Notes: generated by a model not told the origin, from the sequence alone. A DNA stretch of 64,000 nt from Megascapheus bottae (GCA_024803745.1 JANJXV010000267.1:249001-313000); one strand, 5' to 3'. Numbered from the stretch's first letter, positions 1-12,149 are shown. Numbers and translations are program-made.

Positions 1-92
1 TGTTGTGCTGAGGAATTGAACTTGGGTCTTCATTCATGCTCTGCAAGAACTCTTCCACTAGGCTTAACTTATGGCCCCAGTGGGAAGGAAGT
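1..92 (-). mobile_element. ID-like SINE, 3'-cut by window start
   Basis: This antisense fragment matches the second half of the complete element at 35848-36050. It holds the reverse complement of the tRNA-like head, in which the sense element reads 'gtggtagagtgcttgcctagc'-like sequence. Confidence 0.7.
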
Positions 93-175
93 TTTCCATA
101 AAATATGTAGGAAATATGTACACTAAGGAAAAGCCATCAAAAATAGAAGAAAAATTATATACTTAGATAACGACA

Positions 176-868
176 TGCCAGTATTATGGCAGATCTCTGT
201 AATTCTAGCTTCAAGAGTGGCCTATTATGACCGGGAGTTGTCTGGCTGAAGTAAAGTGCTATCCTTGAGCAAGCCCTAGGACAGTGCTCTGGCCATGAGT
301 TGAAGCCATAGGACATGCAAAAAATAATAATTTATTGCCCGTGACTGGTGGCTCACCCTGGTAATCCTAGCTACCCTGGAGGATCGAGGTTCAAAGACGG
401 CCCAGGCATAAAAATCTGTGAGAATCTTATTTCCAAATAATCCAGAAAATTCAAAATGACAATGTGCCTCAAGTGGTAGAGCTCTTGCCTTGAGCTGAAG
501 AGCTTAAGGTAAACATCCAGGCCCAGAGTTCAAGCCCCATGAGTGAAAAAAAGAAAAAGAAAAAGAAAGCCCTTATCTAAGGCTGGAGTGCACACTAGTG
601 GTAGTTTGCTTGCCTAGTATGCACAAAGCCCTGTGTTCAATTACTCTGTACCACTTACACCAAAAAAAAAGCTGGAAATGATCTCAGAAGGTTGGGTTCT
701 GAGGATCACAGTTCAAAGCCAGGCCAGACACTAAAGTCCATGAAACTGTTACTTCCACTTAAGCACCAGAAAACCAGAAGTGACACTGTGGCTCAAGGTG
801 TTTAAGGTTGTAGCCTTGAGCTGAAGAGCCCAGGGACACTGCCCAGGTGCACAATTAAAGTCTTACAA
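176..868 (+). mobile_element. Cluster of four SINEs
   Basis: Four sense elements or fragments lie head to tail. There is a degenerate one at 176-325, a composite B1-like/ID-like one at 345-545 with an A/G-rich tail, an ID-like partial at 574-672, and a composite at 673-868 whose tail has grown into the GA tract that follows. The recurring marks are 'ggctcaagtggtagag', 'ccttgagctgaagagc' and 'gttcaagccccat'. All four are shared with unit 2 (36146-36838). Confidence 0.8.
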
Positions 869-869
869 C

Positions 870-1097
870 CGAGAGAGAGAGAGAGGCAGAGAGACAGAGA
901 GACAGAGAGAGACAGAGAGACAGAGAGAGAGAGACAGAGAGAGAGAGACAGAGAGAGAGAGACAGAGAGAGACAGAGAGGCAGAGAGACAGAGAGACAGA
1001 GAGAGACAGAGAGACAGAGAGAGAGAGACAGATAGAGAGAGAGAGAGAGGCAGACCGACAGAGACAGACAGAGACAGAGAGACAGAGACAGAGACAT
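870..1097. repeat. (GA)n/(GACA)n microsatellite
   Basis: This is an imperfect GA tract with interspersed GACA and GGCA units, about 228 bp, grown from a SINE tail. The unit 2 counterpart at 36843-37009 is about 60 bp shorter and has a purer GA core, so the tract has changed length since duplication. Long open frames across it are Ser/Leu/Cys-repeat artefacts. Confidence 0.95.
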
Positions 1098-1102
1098 CAA
1101 AC

Positions 1103-1640
1103 AGTCAGGCACTGCTGGCTGAAGCGTGTAATTCTACCTACTATGGAGGCTGAGATTGGAGGATCTTGGTTCAAAGCCCAAAGCCAGCCTGGACACATAT
1201 GTTTGTGAGACTTACATCACCAATTAACTACCAGAAACCAAAAATGGAGCTGTAGAGGAAGAGCGCTAGCCTTGAGCTGAAGAGGTCAGGGACAGTCCAG
1301 GCCCAAAGTCCAAGCACCATGACGAATCAATAATAAAAAAGAAGATAGCTAATAGTAATGATGAATAATTTTGGGCTGGGAGTTTGGCCTAGTGGTAGAG
1401 TGCTTGCCTAGCATGCACGAAGACCTGGGTTCAATTCCTCAATATCATATTCATAGAAAAATGCTGGAAGTGGTGCTGAGGCTGAAGTGGTAGAGCCCTA
1501 TCCCTGAGAAAATATAAGGACAGTGCTCAGTCCCTAAGTCCAAGCCCAGGACTGGCCAAATCAAAAGTAGTAGAGCAGTGGCATTGAACTGAAGATCTGA
1601 GGAACAGCCCAGGCACAGAGTTCAAGCACCACAAACAACA
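1103..1640 (+). mobile_element. SINEs: composite, ID-like, ID monomer
   Basis: A composite element at 1103-1345 is followed by an ID-like element at 1375-1560 ('ggcctagtggtagagtgc' head, 'ggacagtgctcag' body) and a short ID monomer at about 1570-1640. Bases 1641-2004 hold no recognised feature. Confidence 0.75.
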
Positions 1641-2004
1641 ACAACAAAATCTATGAAATGGCAGTGGTGGTTTTAAGCTAAGCAAAAATAGAGTAGAAAG
1701 TGGTAAAATACATATTTGTGTGTAAGCAAAATAGCCAGACTTATGCATTAGAACAGGATAGCAACTTGAAAAAAAATTTTGTTTTCCATCTCACTAGGTC
1801 CTGTCTCTTAATTTATTCAAGTAAGTAAAATGCTGGGTTTTATAATCGTTGCTCTGAATATTAGAAAACCATAATATCTCTCATTAACCAACAAAGTCCA
1901 GGAACTGGGGCTTCGTTCAAATGGCAGAGTATCAGGCAAGAGAAGAAAAAATTGAAGTAAGAACTTGAAGTTCTTGATCCAGAACCTGCATAGTAACAGA
2001 GCAG

Positions 2005-2525
2005 CAGCCTGGTGATGGTACCTCACACCTATAATCTTAGCTACTCAGGAGGCTAAGATCTGAGAATCAAAGTTTAAAGCCAGCCAAAGTACCCAGTTAA
2101 CTGCCAGAAAAACCAGAAGTGGCACTGTGGCTCACAGATTAAAGCACTAGCCTTGAGCTGAAGAGCTCAGGGACAGTGCCCAGGCCCAGCGTTCAAGCCC
2201 CACATTTGACAAAAATCAAACAAGCAAACAAAACTCACAAAGAAGCCTGCAGACCACAGTGGTTCTGCTGAGTCTCTTCTCTATGGGGATCAGGAAACAT
2301 TTCACTTTTTCTGTCTCTTCCCATCTCAACATTCATACTAAAATAAGACTGTGTTGAAAGTTTCAATTTATAAAAATGTTTTTCATGAAGCACCCTGAAA
2401 TATTCATCGCTTATATCTCAATTGAAGATAGTTGATTTGAGGTTGCATTGGTACAGTGCTAGCCTTGAGCAGAAAAGGTCAGGGATAGAGCTGAAGCACT
2501 CAGTTGAAGACCCAGTGCCAACACA
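2005..2525 (+). mobile_element. Composite SINE plus ID monomer
   Basis: The composite SINE at 2005-2210 has the B1-like left part 'cctataatcttagctactc' and an ID-like right part. A degenerate ID monomer lies at 2440-2525. The intervening 230 bp show no feature. Confidence 0.75.
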
Positions 2526-2624
2526 CCAAAGAAATTATGCACTTTATACATATTTTCTAATTTCTTAATGAATTTTTCAGTCTGTATAAATATAGGGTAC
2601 ATTCCTTGTTACTTAAGTAAGATT

Positions 2625-2975
2625 GCTCTTTTTTTTTCTTTTTGCCAGTCCTACGGCTTGGACTCAGGGCCTAGACATTTTCATTGGACTCGCTTGCCCA
2701 AGGTGAGTGCTCTGCCTCTTGAGACACAGCGCCACTTCTAGCTTTTATTCTGAGTATGCGGTACCGGTGAATAGAACCTAGGTCTTCATGCATTCTAGGT
2801 GAGCACTCTACCATTAGGCTCCATTCCCAGGCAGTGAGATTCCTTTTACAGTCATTGTATGTTCACAGAGTTTGATCTCACACACTGTAGGGCCCTGGTT
2901 GGCTTTGACCTGTGATCCTAAACCCTGAGCATCCTAAGTAGCTGAAATTAAATTGTGAGCCAGCATGATGACTTC
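2625..2975 (-). mobile_element. Two antisense SINEs
   Basis: A poly-T run at 2628 opens an antisense ID-like element ('cttggactcagggcct') to about 2835. A partial antisense composite element ('tgagcatcctaagtagctg') follows at 2855-2975. Confidence 0.75.
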
Positions 2976-2984
2976 CATTCTTTT

Positions 2985-4138
2985 TTCTACAAAAATATAT
3001 GTAGTTATCTAAAATATATCTATAGCTGAAAAAAATGAATCTCTCCCAAACAAATCTTCAAAGAAACAACCATCCTATTAAAAGGTGGGCTAAAGACTTA
3101 AAAGAGTATTCTCTGAAGAAAAAATTAAAATGGGCTTTAGACACATGAAGAAATGCTCCATATCTCTAGCAATAAGGGAAATGAAAATCAAAACAACTTT
3201 GAGATTCCTCCTGACTCCAGTCAGAATGGCCATTATCAAAAAATCTAATAAGACATACTGGTGGGGAAGTGACCAGGGGGATCACACCTACACTGTTGGT
3301 GTGAGTGTAAACTCGTTCAACCACTAGGGAAAGCAGTGTGGTGGTTCCTCAAAAGACTGAACATAGAGCTCCCCTATGATCCAGCAAATCCACTACTTGG
3401 CATCTACCCAATTGTCCAGAAAAAAGGACATTCTAAAGCCACTAGCACAATGATGCTCATTGCAGCACTATTTACCATAGCAAAGCTATGAAACCAACCC
3501 AGATGCCACTCAGTAGATGACTGAATCAAGAAGATGTGGTAATTATACACAATGGAATGCTATGCTGCCATCAGAAGGAAAGACATCGCCCCATTTGTAA
3601 GGAAATGGAAAGACTTGGAAAAATTCATATTAAGTGAAGCAAGCCAGACCCAAAGAAACATAAGCTCAATGGTTTCCCTCATTTGTAACAATTAGTTCAC
3701 ATCTAGGACTCTCCTAGCAGAGGATTACAATAACTCAAAAACCTAGGTATATAAGGTCATATAGGATGAGACTAAATGAAAGGATCTTTAGGATATGGGA
3801 ACAAGAGCTATATCTTGTGTCATCGTTGCTCTTAATCTTGTGTGATTTTTGTCCTTAAACTACTATGTTATTTCTCATCTCTTATTTTGCCCTTTGGTTA
3901 ATGTCAGATTGTTACTGTATCTGATTTTTTCCCTGGCATATTGTATACATGTTTATTTGTTTATGTCAAATAGGAAAGGGAAGGGGGGAAACAAGATGAT
4001 TGGGAAGGGGAGGGGAGAGGGAACTGGGGACAAAAACATGTGGAGTGGAATAAATGTGTGAGAAGTAATGCAGTCCACTACCTGTAAATGTAATCGTAAC
4101 CCCTCTATACATTACCCTGAAAATAAAAAAGAGACTAT
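2985..4138 (+). mobile_element. LINE-1 3' fragment (a)
   Basis: This is a 5'-truncated L1. It covers the ORF2 C-terminal region (translated pieces such as RHMKKCSISLAIREMKIKTT from about 3139) and a 3'UTR with a G-rich purine tract (3975-4027), and ends at a weak A-rich terminus near 4130. The frame is broken: the Cys-His knuckle region is interrupted near 3270 by an indel. It is the first of three L1 3' ends stacked up to 5275. Copy in unit 2: 38898-40051. Confidence 0.85.
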
Positions 4139-4139
4139 A

Positions 4140-4217
4140 AAAATATCTGTAGAAAATGAGGCTGGATGATGGAAACAACCAGATGCCCTACTACAAAAAA
4201 TGTGATACACGCACACA

Positions 4218-4271
<54 letters not shown>

Positions 4272-4845
4272 CACACACACACAATGGAATGATACATAGC
4301 CAACCGACAAGATAAAATAATGGCATTCTCGGGGAAGTGGATAAAAAGGAAAAAAATCATATTAAGTGAAGTAAGCCAAACTCAAAGGAACATAGGCCCA
4401 AGAGTCTCCCTCATTTGTCAAATTCAGTAGAAACCTTGGGCTCTGCTACCAGAGATTTACAATAGAACAAAATCTAGAGACATCGTGACAAATAGTATGA
4501 CACTAAATGTAAGGACCTCCAAGATAAAGAAACAAAACTCATATAATGAGTGATTGTTGTCCTTAATGAACTATGTGATCTCTTATCTCTTTTGCTATCC
4601 CTTGGTTATATCATATTGTTACAATATTTCACCTTGTTTTCTGATATGTTTCATATGTGCCTAATTGGTTATTTGAAATTGGATAGGGAAGGGGGGAAAT
4701 GAACATGAATGGGGGGTAGGGGAAGGGAAATGGGGACCATATCATTACATGGGGTATCAAAGTTTGAGAAGTAATGCACCTTCTATCTGGTGAATATAAT
4801 GTAACCCTTCTATAAATTACAATAAAAATAAATACATAAAAAGAA
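4140..4845 (+). mobile_element. LINE-1 3' fragment (b) with CA expansion
   Basis: This second L1 3' end starts at once after (a). It enters ORF2 near the conserved 'gatgccctac' segment, and its 'gtacatatacacaatgg' stretch has become a CA microsatellite. It continues through 'tcatattaagtgaagtaagc' and a G-rich 3'UTR (4680-4735) to an A-rich end near 4845. Confidence 0.85.
4207..4284. repeat. (CA)n microsatellite
   Basis: About 78 bp of CA sit inside L1 fragment (b). The unit 2 copy (40121-40190) lacks the interrupting 'cat' unit and is shorter. Confidence 0.95.
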
Positions 4846-4854
4846 GATCTGCAC

Positions 4855-5275
4855 AGAAAAAAATAATAATGGCATTTTTGGGGTAGTGGATGAAATTAGA
4901 GTGAATCCTGTTGAGTGAGATAAGTCAAGACCAAGGAACAAAAGGTACATGATATCCTTAATATATGGATATTAGTTTCAAACAGTAGTAGAGCGATGAT
5001 TGAATAGTTGATACCCAAAGTTCTGGACATAATTTTGGAGATATAAACATAACTACATAGACATAAAAATCTAGGATAAATTATACACTCTATAGACATG
5101 TGTTTTATTATAGATTAATCTGTATCTATGACATACAATTACTCAGCTTAACTTTTACTATATTCTAAAATCTATGTGCCAGTGATTGTATAGCGATTCC
5201 CTTCTTGAATACTTGTTGGTTAAACATGACATTTGAAATATGATGTAAATTTCAATGTTAATAAATTTTTTTTAA
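4855..5275 (+). mobile_element. LINE-1 3' fragment (c), older
   Basis: This third L1 3' end starts at the equivalent of 'aatggcatttttggggtagtgg' in ORF2. It runs through a divergent 3'UTR to 'aataaattttttttaaaaag'. It is more diverged from (a) and (b) than they are from each other, which suggests an older insertion. Bases 5276-5655 show nothing recognisable. Confidence 0.65.
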
Positions 5276-5659
5276 AAAGAGGCTAGAGGTAAATACCACT
5301 AATGTACTTGCTCTAAGTGGTACAGAAATTTTCTTAATGAATCAAGGGGTTTTATTACATCTTTATGCAATTATTTTAGTTCTGAGTGTTCTACACTCAA
5401 TGATACTTCTGGAAAGATGATATAGCTGACTGTGTAGATGGTATGAAGACATACTGGCCTAAACGTAGAATAAAGCATTGGTAAGTGGCTGTTAGCTGTC
5501 CAGATTCTACTGGAATATGTGGAATGAATTTATTAAGCACAATGCAGGCTCTTAGTCAGATCAGGATCAAGATTATGTGGTTCCATGAGATGAATGAGGA
5601 AAGATCAGAAAAATCTACTAAGATATCCAGATATACTTTTGAAACTAAGGTATCTGTAC

Positions 5660-6125
5660 TCCTTTTTTTTCTTTCTTGGTGGGGAGCTTGAACTTTGGAC
5701 CTGGGCAAGGTCTCTTAGATCTTTTTCCTCAAGGCTAATGCTGTACCAGTTTTAGCCACAACTCCACTTAGTTTTTGGGTGGATAAGTGGAGAGTAGAAT
5801 CTTACAGGTTTTTTTTGTTTTCGTTTTTTTGCTTGCAAAGGCTTTGATTCACCTTCTCCCTGGCTAGTAGAATGACAATTATGACCCTCCAGCGCCTGGC
5901 TAGTGATTCTTTGAAAATTGGACTTTCTTCCAAATCACATAACTGGTTCCTAGCAAAGTTTTGAAGCCTGACTTAAATGTGACAGATTTTTGTCACTTGG
6001 AGACACTCTGTGCTGAACGTTAGAAATCTACCAGCTGAGTCACAGTGGCACTTCCAGTTTTTTGTTTATGTGGTGCTGAGGAATGGAATCCAGGGTTTCA
6101 TACATGCTAGGCAAGCTTCATTTTC
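5660..6125 (-). mobile_element. Antisense composite SINE and ID fragment
   Basis: A T-rich start at 5663 opens an antisense composite element to about 5910, interrupted by extra T-rich sequence near 5810-5830. A short antisense ID piece ('tgagtcacagtggcacttcc') lies at about 6037-6125. Confidence 0.65.
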
Positions 6126-6229
6126 AGCCAAGGTTTTATGTTTTGTTTTTTCAGTGTTGTTCATTCTAAGGTACTGTATGATGTTTTTTCATTTTCTTTG
6201 CTTTTTACCTCTTTTCTTCTTTTTCCCTT

Positions 6230-6545
6230 TAGTTTTATTCTCTGTAGTCACTGTGTTGAATTCGGGTACCCTGTGTCTTGTACATAGGTTTATGTGATTT
6301 GGAATGGAGAGGGTATAATAAAATGGTAAAAAAAAACAAAGGAAAAAGGGTGAACCAATTGAACAGTGATACTTGGAAGACACTAAACGGAAATGAACTG
6401 AACAATCTGGGTGGAGAGGGGGCTGAGGGTAGGAAAACAGAGAAAATGAGGGAGGGGATAACAATTTTCTTAAGAAATGTGTTCATTACTTATGTAACCC
6501 TATGCCAACTATATATTGACTTAACAAAAAAAATTAACTTAAAAA
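6230..6545 (+). mobile_element. Probable old LINE-1 3' terminus
   Basis: This G-rich purine stretch is followed by 'aagaaatgtgttcattactt' and 'gtaaccctatgcc', ending A-rich near 6535. The same sequence order recurs at 35683-35815. It resembles the end of the younger L1 3'UTRs here ('gtaacccctctatacatt'). Family assignment is by resemblance only. Confidence 0.45.
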
Positions 6546-6547
6546 AT

Positions 6548-7015
6548 AATTTAGCTGGGTATGGTGGCTCACACTTGTAAATGTAGCTACTCAAGAGGCT
6601 GGGATCCAAGGATAGCAGTTCAAAGTCAGCCTGGGCACTGAAGTCCATGTGACTCTTATCTCCAATTAACCACCAGAAACCCAGAAGTGGCCCTATGGCT
6701 CAAGGGATAGGGCAGTAGTCTTGAGCTGAAAAGCTCAGTGACAAGACCCAGGTGCAGAATTGCAGTCCCATGACTTGAATGATGAATGATACTAGCCAGG
6801 CTCTGTGCGCTCACACTTGGAATCCTATCTACACAGAATCAGGTTTGAATCCAGCCCAAACAAATTGCATGATATTCTGATTTACAGTTCATTACCAAAA
6901 ATCTGGAAGTGGAGCTGTGGATAAAGTGGTAGAACACTAGCCTGAAGCAAAAAAAAACATTTAAGGACAGTTCCCAGGCCCTGGGTTCAAGTCCCAAGAC
7001 TTGCATAAAACAAAC
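6548..7015 (+). mobile_element. Two composite SINEs
   Basis: 6548-6775 starts with 'gctgggtatggtggctcaca' and carries both the B1-like and ID-like parts. 6783-7015 is a more decayed composite with the same order. Confidence 0.8.
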
Positions 7016-8262
7016 AAAATGTGACGCTGAGTCGTCCATCATTTGGTGTTATAGTTCAATATTCTTGATATGCGCCTTAGAAATTAAGTCCCTAGCAAAT
7101 ACTCTCCCCTGAAATTCTGCTTCATAGCTGATTCATAGAATTTCAGCATCATTACTATCACCTTCCCATTAGCATAGCAGTCTACTACTGAAAATTTGAA
7201 CAAAACTTTTGAGTAATCCTAATTAATCTGTGTATCATTTGCACACACATCAAATCAGCAGCAGCTATGATCTACTATTATCTAAATGTATTTAATCCCT
7301 TCTTGAGTTAATGAGCCTTAAAGAGTAAAACATATGAAATAGTTATGAAACTAACAGTCACCATTCTTCTACCTAATATTGTAATATGAGTTTATAAATG
7401 CAAGGACTATTCTGAAGTGTGCAGAAGATAGCTTCTAATTATAATATTCTCATGAAGTATAGTTTTTAAGAAACATGTTGTTTGCTTTGGGAAAGCAAAG
7501 GCAAGGAAAAATGATATAAGTAAGTTCCCTATTTATCAGAAGGAAAATACTATTGGGTTTAGATCAACTTTCATTCATTCCGTGCTGATGAAACAAATAT
7601 TTGCAATTCCTGAGGCCAATCACTTCATTGTGATGCACAATCAGCCAGCTTAGATCAATCTTCCAAAAAAGGAAAGGAACAAATGAGAAGCAATTAAGGT
7701 TTCCAAAATGAACCAGGTGGTGGTGGCAGCTCACACTTGTAATTCTATCTACTCAAGGACTGAAATCCAAGGGTCTGGACTAAGTCTGTCTGTTATGAAA
7801 ATATTCCTGTCTGAAACATCATCTCTGTTATCACAGCCCAGCTGATACACTCTGCCCAACAGGTTCCAAACACCAAAGTCCATCTCCTATCTGAAATACT
7901 AGCAAACGTACTCACACATTATTTCCTCTTTGGGAGATAGTTGAAACAAGTACCAAAAACATTTCCCTGGCTTCAGAGTGGAAGTGGAAATATATACTGA
8001 CTAGAAGCCCATCTAGTAAATTACAGTCAATCATCTTTCCTCACATCTTGTTAGTTAAATTGAAAATGAGTGTTTGGATCAGAAGCGATGTGTATGAGCA
8101 TACGGGTTGTAAAAGTACTGTAATCCTAGCTACTCAAGATAAGCTGAGACCTGAGGATTCCAGTTCAAAATCAGCCATGCAATAAATTCCATAAGATTTT
8201 TACCTCTAATTAACCAGCAAAAAACAGAGCGTTGAATTGTGCGTAAAATGCCACAGGCCTAA
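7016..8262 (+). other. Mostly featureless; two SINE scraps
   Basis: No gene signature was found. Partial composite SINE sequence lies at about 7705-7790 ('cacttgtaattctatctact') and 8115-8262 ('gtaatcctagctactcaag'). Confidence 0.5.
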
Positions 8263-8289
8263 GCTTTGCATAAAAGTGGTAAGGGGTAG

Positions 8290-11200
8290 CATTCAGGATG
8301 CCCACTCTCTCCACTCCTTTTTAACATAGTACTAGAATTCCTAGGCAGTGCAATAAGGCAAGAAGCAAGCATAAAGGGGATCCAAATGGAGAAGGAGGAA
8401 ATAAAACTATCCCTCTTTGCAGATGACATGATTCTGTATTTAACAACTATATAGACCAAATAGATCTAACAGACATCTGCAAAATATTCCACCCAGTAAC
8501 AACACAATATACGTTTTCCTCAGCATCACATGGAACATTTTCTAAAATAGACCACATCTTAGGCCATAACACAAACCTGGACAGATTCAGAAACACTGAA
8601 ATCATTTAATGCACACTCTCAGACCATAAAGGCATCAAATTGGATCGAAAACCCTGTAACTAATGGAGACTGAACAACACATTGTGGAATCAAAAACAAT
8701 GGGTAATCGAAGAGATCAGAACAGATATCCAACTGTTTATGAAATTTAACAATAAGGAGCACACAAATATCAACTCCTTAGGGACACAACAAAGGCAGTA
8801 CTCAGAGGAAAATTTATAGCACTGAGTGCCTACAACAGCAAGTTGGAAAAATGGCAAACCAACTAGTTAATGTTTCACCTTAACCTCCTGGAAAAAGAGC
8901 AACAATCCAACCTTAAACCCATTAGGAGAAAGCAAATTATTAAAATCAAAGCAGAATTAAATGATTTGGAATAAAAAAAATCTATAGAAAGAATCAACAA
9001 AACAAGGAGTTGGTTCTTTGAAAGAATTAACAAAATTGACAAGCCCTTAGCATATCTTACCAAAAAAAGGAGAGAGCATATCGAAATAAACAAAATCGCA
9101 GATGAAAATGGTAATATCATGACAGAAATTACCAAGATCCAGAATATCATGAGGGAATACTTTTCAAAACTTTACGCCAACAAATTTGAGAATCTAGTAG
9201 AAATGGATGAATTCCTAGACAATATTAACATACCCACACTGAACCAAGAAGAGCTAACCCAAATCAACAGGCCTATTTCAAGCTCTGAAATAGAAATGGA
9301 AATTAGACAACTTCCACTTAAAAAGAGCCCAGGGCCAGATGGATTCACAGCTGAATTCTATAAGGTCTTTAAAGCAGAGCTCACACAAATACACCTCAAG
9401 CTCTTCAACGAAATTGAAAATGAAGGTTCTTTACCAAACTCATTCTGTGAAGCCAGTATATCCCTCATCCCCAGACAGAGATTCATCAAAGAAAGAGAAC
9501 TATAGACCCATTTCTTTGATGAACATTGATGCAAATCTTCTCAACAAAATACTGGCCAACCGTCTACAACAACTCATCAAAAAAATTATACACTATGATC
9601 AAACTGGATTCATCACAGGGAGGCAAAGCTGGTTCAACATACACAAATCAATTAATATAATGCAACACATCAACAGGAGCAAGGACAAAAATCACATGAT
9701 TGTCTCAATAGATGCGGAAAAGGCATTTGACAAGATCCAAAACCCCTTTATGTTAAAAGATGTGGAGAAACTAGGAATCCATGGAACATTTCTCAATGTA
9801 ATAAAGGCTGTGTATGAGAAACCCACTGCTAGTAGTATACTTAATGGTGAAAATCTAAAGCCATTCCCTCTAAAATCAGGAACAAGACAAGGATGCCCAC
9901 TCTCTACACTCCTTTTTAACATAGTACAAGAATTCCTAGGCAGTGCAATAAGGCAAGAAGCAAGCATAAATGTGATCAAAGTAGGGAAAGAGGAAATAAA
10001 ACTATCCCTCTTTGCAGATGACATGATTCTGTATTTAAAGAATCCTATAGACTCTAGTCCCAAGCTCCTTGAGCTGATTCAAAGCTTGGGAAGGGTAGCA
10101 GGCCATAAAATCAACCCTCACAAATCAACTGCCTTCCTTTACGCCAACACTGAGTGGAACGTGGCAATAATCAGGAAAGAAAATCCTTTCACAATAGCCT
10201 CAAAGAAAATGAAGTACCTAGGAATTAGCTTAACTAAGAATGTAAAGGACCGTTTAGATGAAAACTTTAAAAATCTAAAAAAAGAAATTAAAGCAGAACT
10301 AAGGAAATGGAAAAGCCTCCCATGCTCCTGGATTGGAAGAATCAACATTGTCAAAATGACAATCTTGCCAAGGGTTATCTACTAATTCAATGCAATACCC
10401 ATCAACATCCCAATGTCATTCTTTAAAGAAATAGAAGAGGCAATTCAGAATTTCATATGGAATAATAACAGACCCCGCAGAGCAAAAACACTTCTTAGCA
10501 GAAAGAACAGCGCTGGAGGAATTTCAATTCCAAACTTTAGACTCTATTACAGAGCAATAATTCTCGAAACAGCTTGGTACTGGCACAAGAACAGGCCTGA
10601 TGTCCAATGGAATAGAACTGCGGACCCTGATATTAAACCACAGACCTATGGCCAAACATAGAATGGAAGAAAGATAGCCTCTTCAACAAGTTGTGCTGGC
10701 AGAACTGGTTAAGCACCTGCAGAAAACTAAATTTGGATCCTTCTTTGTCACCTTGCAGTAGAATTAACTCCAAATGGATCAAAGACCTGGAGGTAAAAGC
10801 TGACACACTGAAAAGTTTACAGGAAGGAATAGGAGATACACTAGGCTTCCGTGGCACAGGTCGAAACTTTCTTAATAAGGACCAAGAATCACAACAAATC
10901 AGAGAAAGGCTGGAAAAGTGGGACTGCATTAAACTGCAGAGCTTTTGTATGGCAACGGATATAGCTAGTAAACTAATCAGGAAGCCTACAGAGTGGGAGA
11001 AGATCTTCACCAACCAAAAAACAGACAACGGCCTCATATCTAAATATATCAACAACTCTAAAAATTAAATCACTCCAAAACTAACCTCCAAAGTAACACC
11101 CATCCCATTACAAAATGGGCCAAAGACTTAAAGAGAGTCTTCTCTGAAGAAGAAACAAAAATGGCCTACAGACACATAAAGAAATGTTCCACATCTCTGG

Positions 11201-12149
11201 TCATAAAAGAAATGCAAATCAAAACAACTCTAAGATTCCACCTCATTCCAGTTAGAATGGCCAGGTTCAGGAAAACGAATGACAACAGATGCTGGAGGGG
11301 ATGTGGCCAGGAGGGATCATTACTACACTATTGGTGGGAGTGCAAACTCGTTCAACCACTATGGAAAGCAGTGGGGCAGTGCCTCAAAAGGCTAAACATA
11401 GAACCCCCCCTATGACCCAGCAATTCCACTACTTGGCATTTACCCAACAATCCAGAAACAAGGGCATACTTAACCCACTAGCACAATGTTCACTGCAGCA
11501 CTATTCACCATAGCAAAGATATGGAACCAACCTAGATGTCCCTCAGTTGATGAGTGGATCAACAAGTTGTGGTATTTGTACACAATAGAATTCTATGCTG
11601 CTGTCAGAAAGAATGACATCGCCCCATTTGTTAGGAAATGGAAAGACTTAGAACAAATCATATTAAGTGAAGTAAGCCAGACTCAAAGGAACTTAGGCTC
11701 AGTGGTTTCCCTCATTCGTCATAATCAGTAGAAACCTTGGGCTCTACTGGCAGAGATTGTCAATAGAGCAAAAGGCCATATATAAGGCCATATAATGTGA
11801 AGCTAATTGAAAGGACCTCCAGGATATTGAAACAAAAGCCACATAATGAATGATTGTTGTCCTTAATGTACTATGTTGTCTCCCATCTCGTTTGCTGTCC
11901 CTTGGTTATCCCATATTTGTATAGTATCTCACTTTGTTATCTGTTATATTGAATTTATTTGTATTTGGATATTTGAAATTTGATAGGGAAGGGGGGAAAA
12001 CCAAGACGGGTGGGGGGTGTGGGGTTGGAGGGAAATGGGTACCAAGACATGTGAATGGGTATCAATGTATGTGAATTAATGCACCTTCTATCTGGCAAAT
12101 ATCATCTAACCCTTTTACTAATTACAATAAAAAATTTAAAAAACAGAAA
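8290..12149 (+). mobile_element. LINE-1 3' half with internal direct duplication
   Basis: A short L1 piece (8290-8443, reverse-transcriptase segment from 'ggatgcccactctc' to the FADD-motif codons) is followed directly by L1 sequence that restarts further upstream in ORF2 (end of the endonuclease domain, 8446). That sequence runs through RT, the C-terminal domain and a G-rich 3'UTR (11985-12040) to an A-rich tail at 12126-12149. The 8296 and 9891 segments are direct repeats of about 150 bp, 1,595 bp apart. Unit 2 lacks exactly this 1,595 bp. Confidence 0.9.
8446..11731 (+). pseudogene. LINE-1 ORF2 remnant (endonuclease end, RT, C-terminal domain)
   Basis: ORF2 encodes the endonuclease/reverse transcriptase that copies L1 RNA into new genomic sites. 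The longest open pieces are 9119-9505 and 9339-10385 (overlapping frames, so a frameshift near 9480). RT marks are visible: [12 protein letters not shown] near 9330, the [13 protein letters not shown] block near 9500, GTRQGCPLS near 9880 and the catalytic FADD at about 10012. The C-terminal Cys-His knuckle [18 protein letters not shown] (C-x3-C-x7-H-x4-C) is intact near 11291. Breaks include a stop at 10383, a 25-bp deletion near 10648 that is absent from unit 2, and several upstream stops. It is dead in cis. Confidence 0.9.

Noticed and set aside
855..1112. 85-codon Ser/Leu/Cys-rich open frame on the minus strand (also 36772-37026)
   Set aside because: It is the translation of a GA/GACA microsatellite and has no coding signature.
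1375..1560. Possible tRNA genes
   Set aside because: The A/B-box-like heads belong to ID-like SINEs that recur dozens of times with A-rich tails. No cloverleaf with an anticodon arm stands out.
4112..4360. Cys/Val-repeat frames on the minus strand (also near 40024-40266)
   Set aside because: Translation of the CA microsatellite inside an L1 fragment.
9692..10063. 123-codon minus-strand frame, and similar ones at 10633-11055 and 44953-45369
   Set aside because: Antisense shadows of L1 ORF2. Their openness follows from codon bias of the sense frame.
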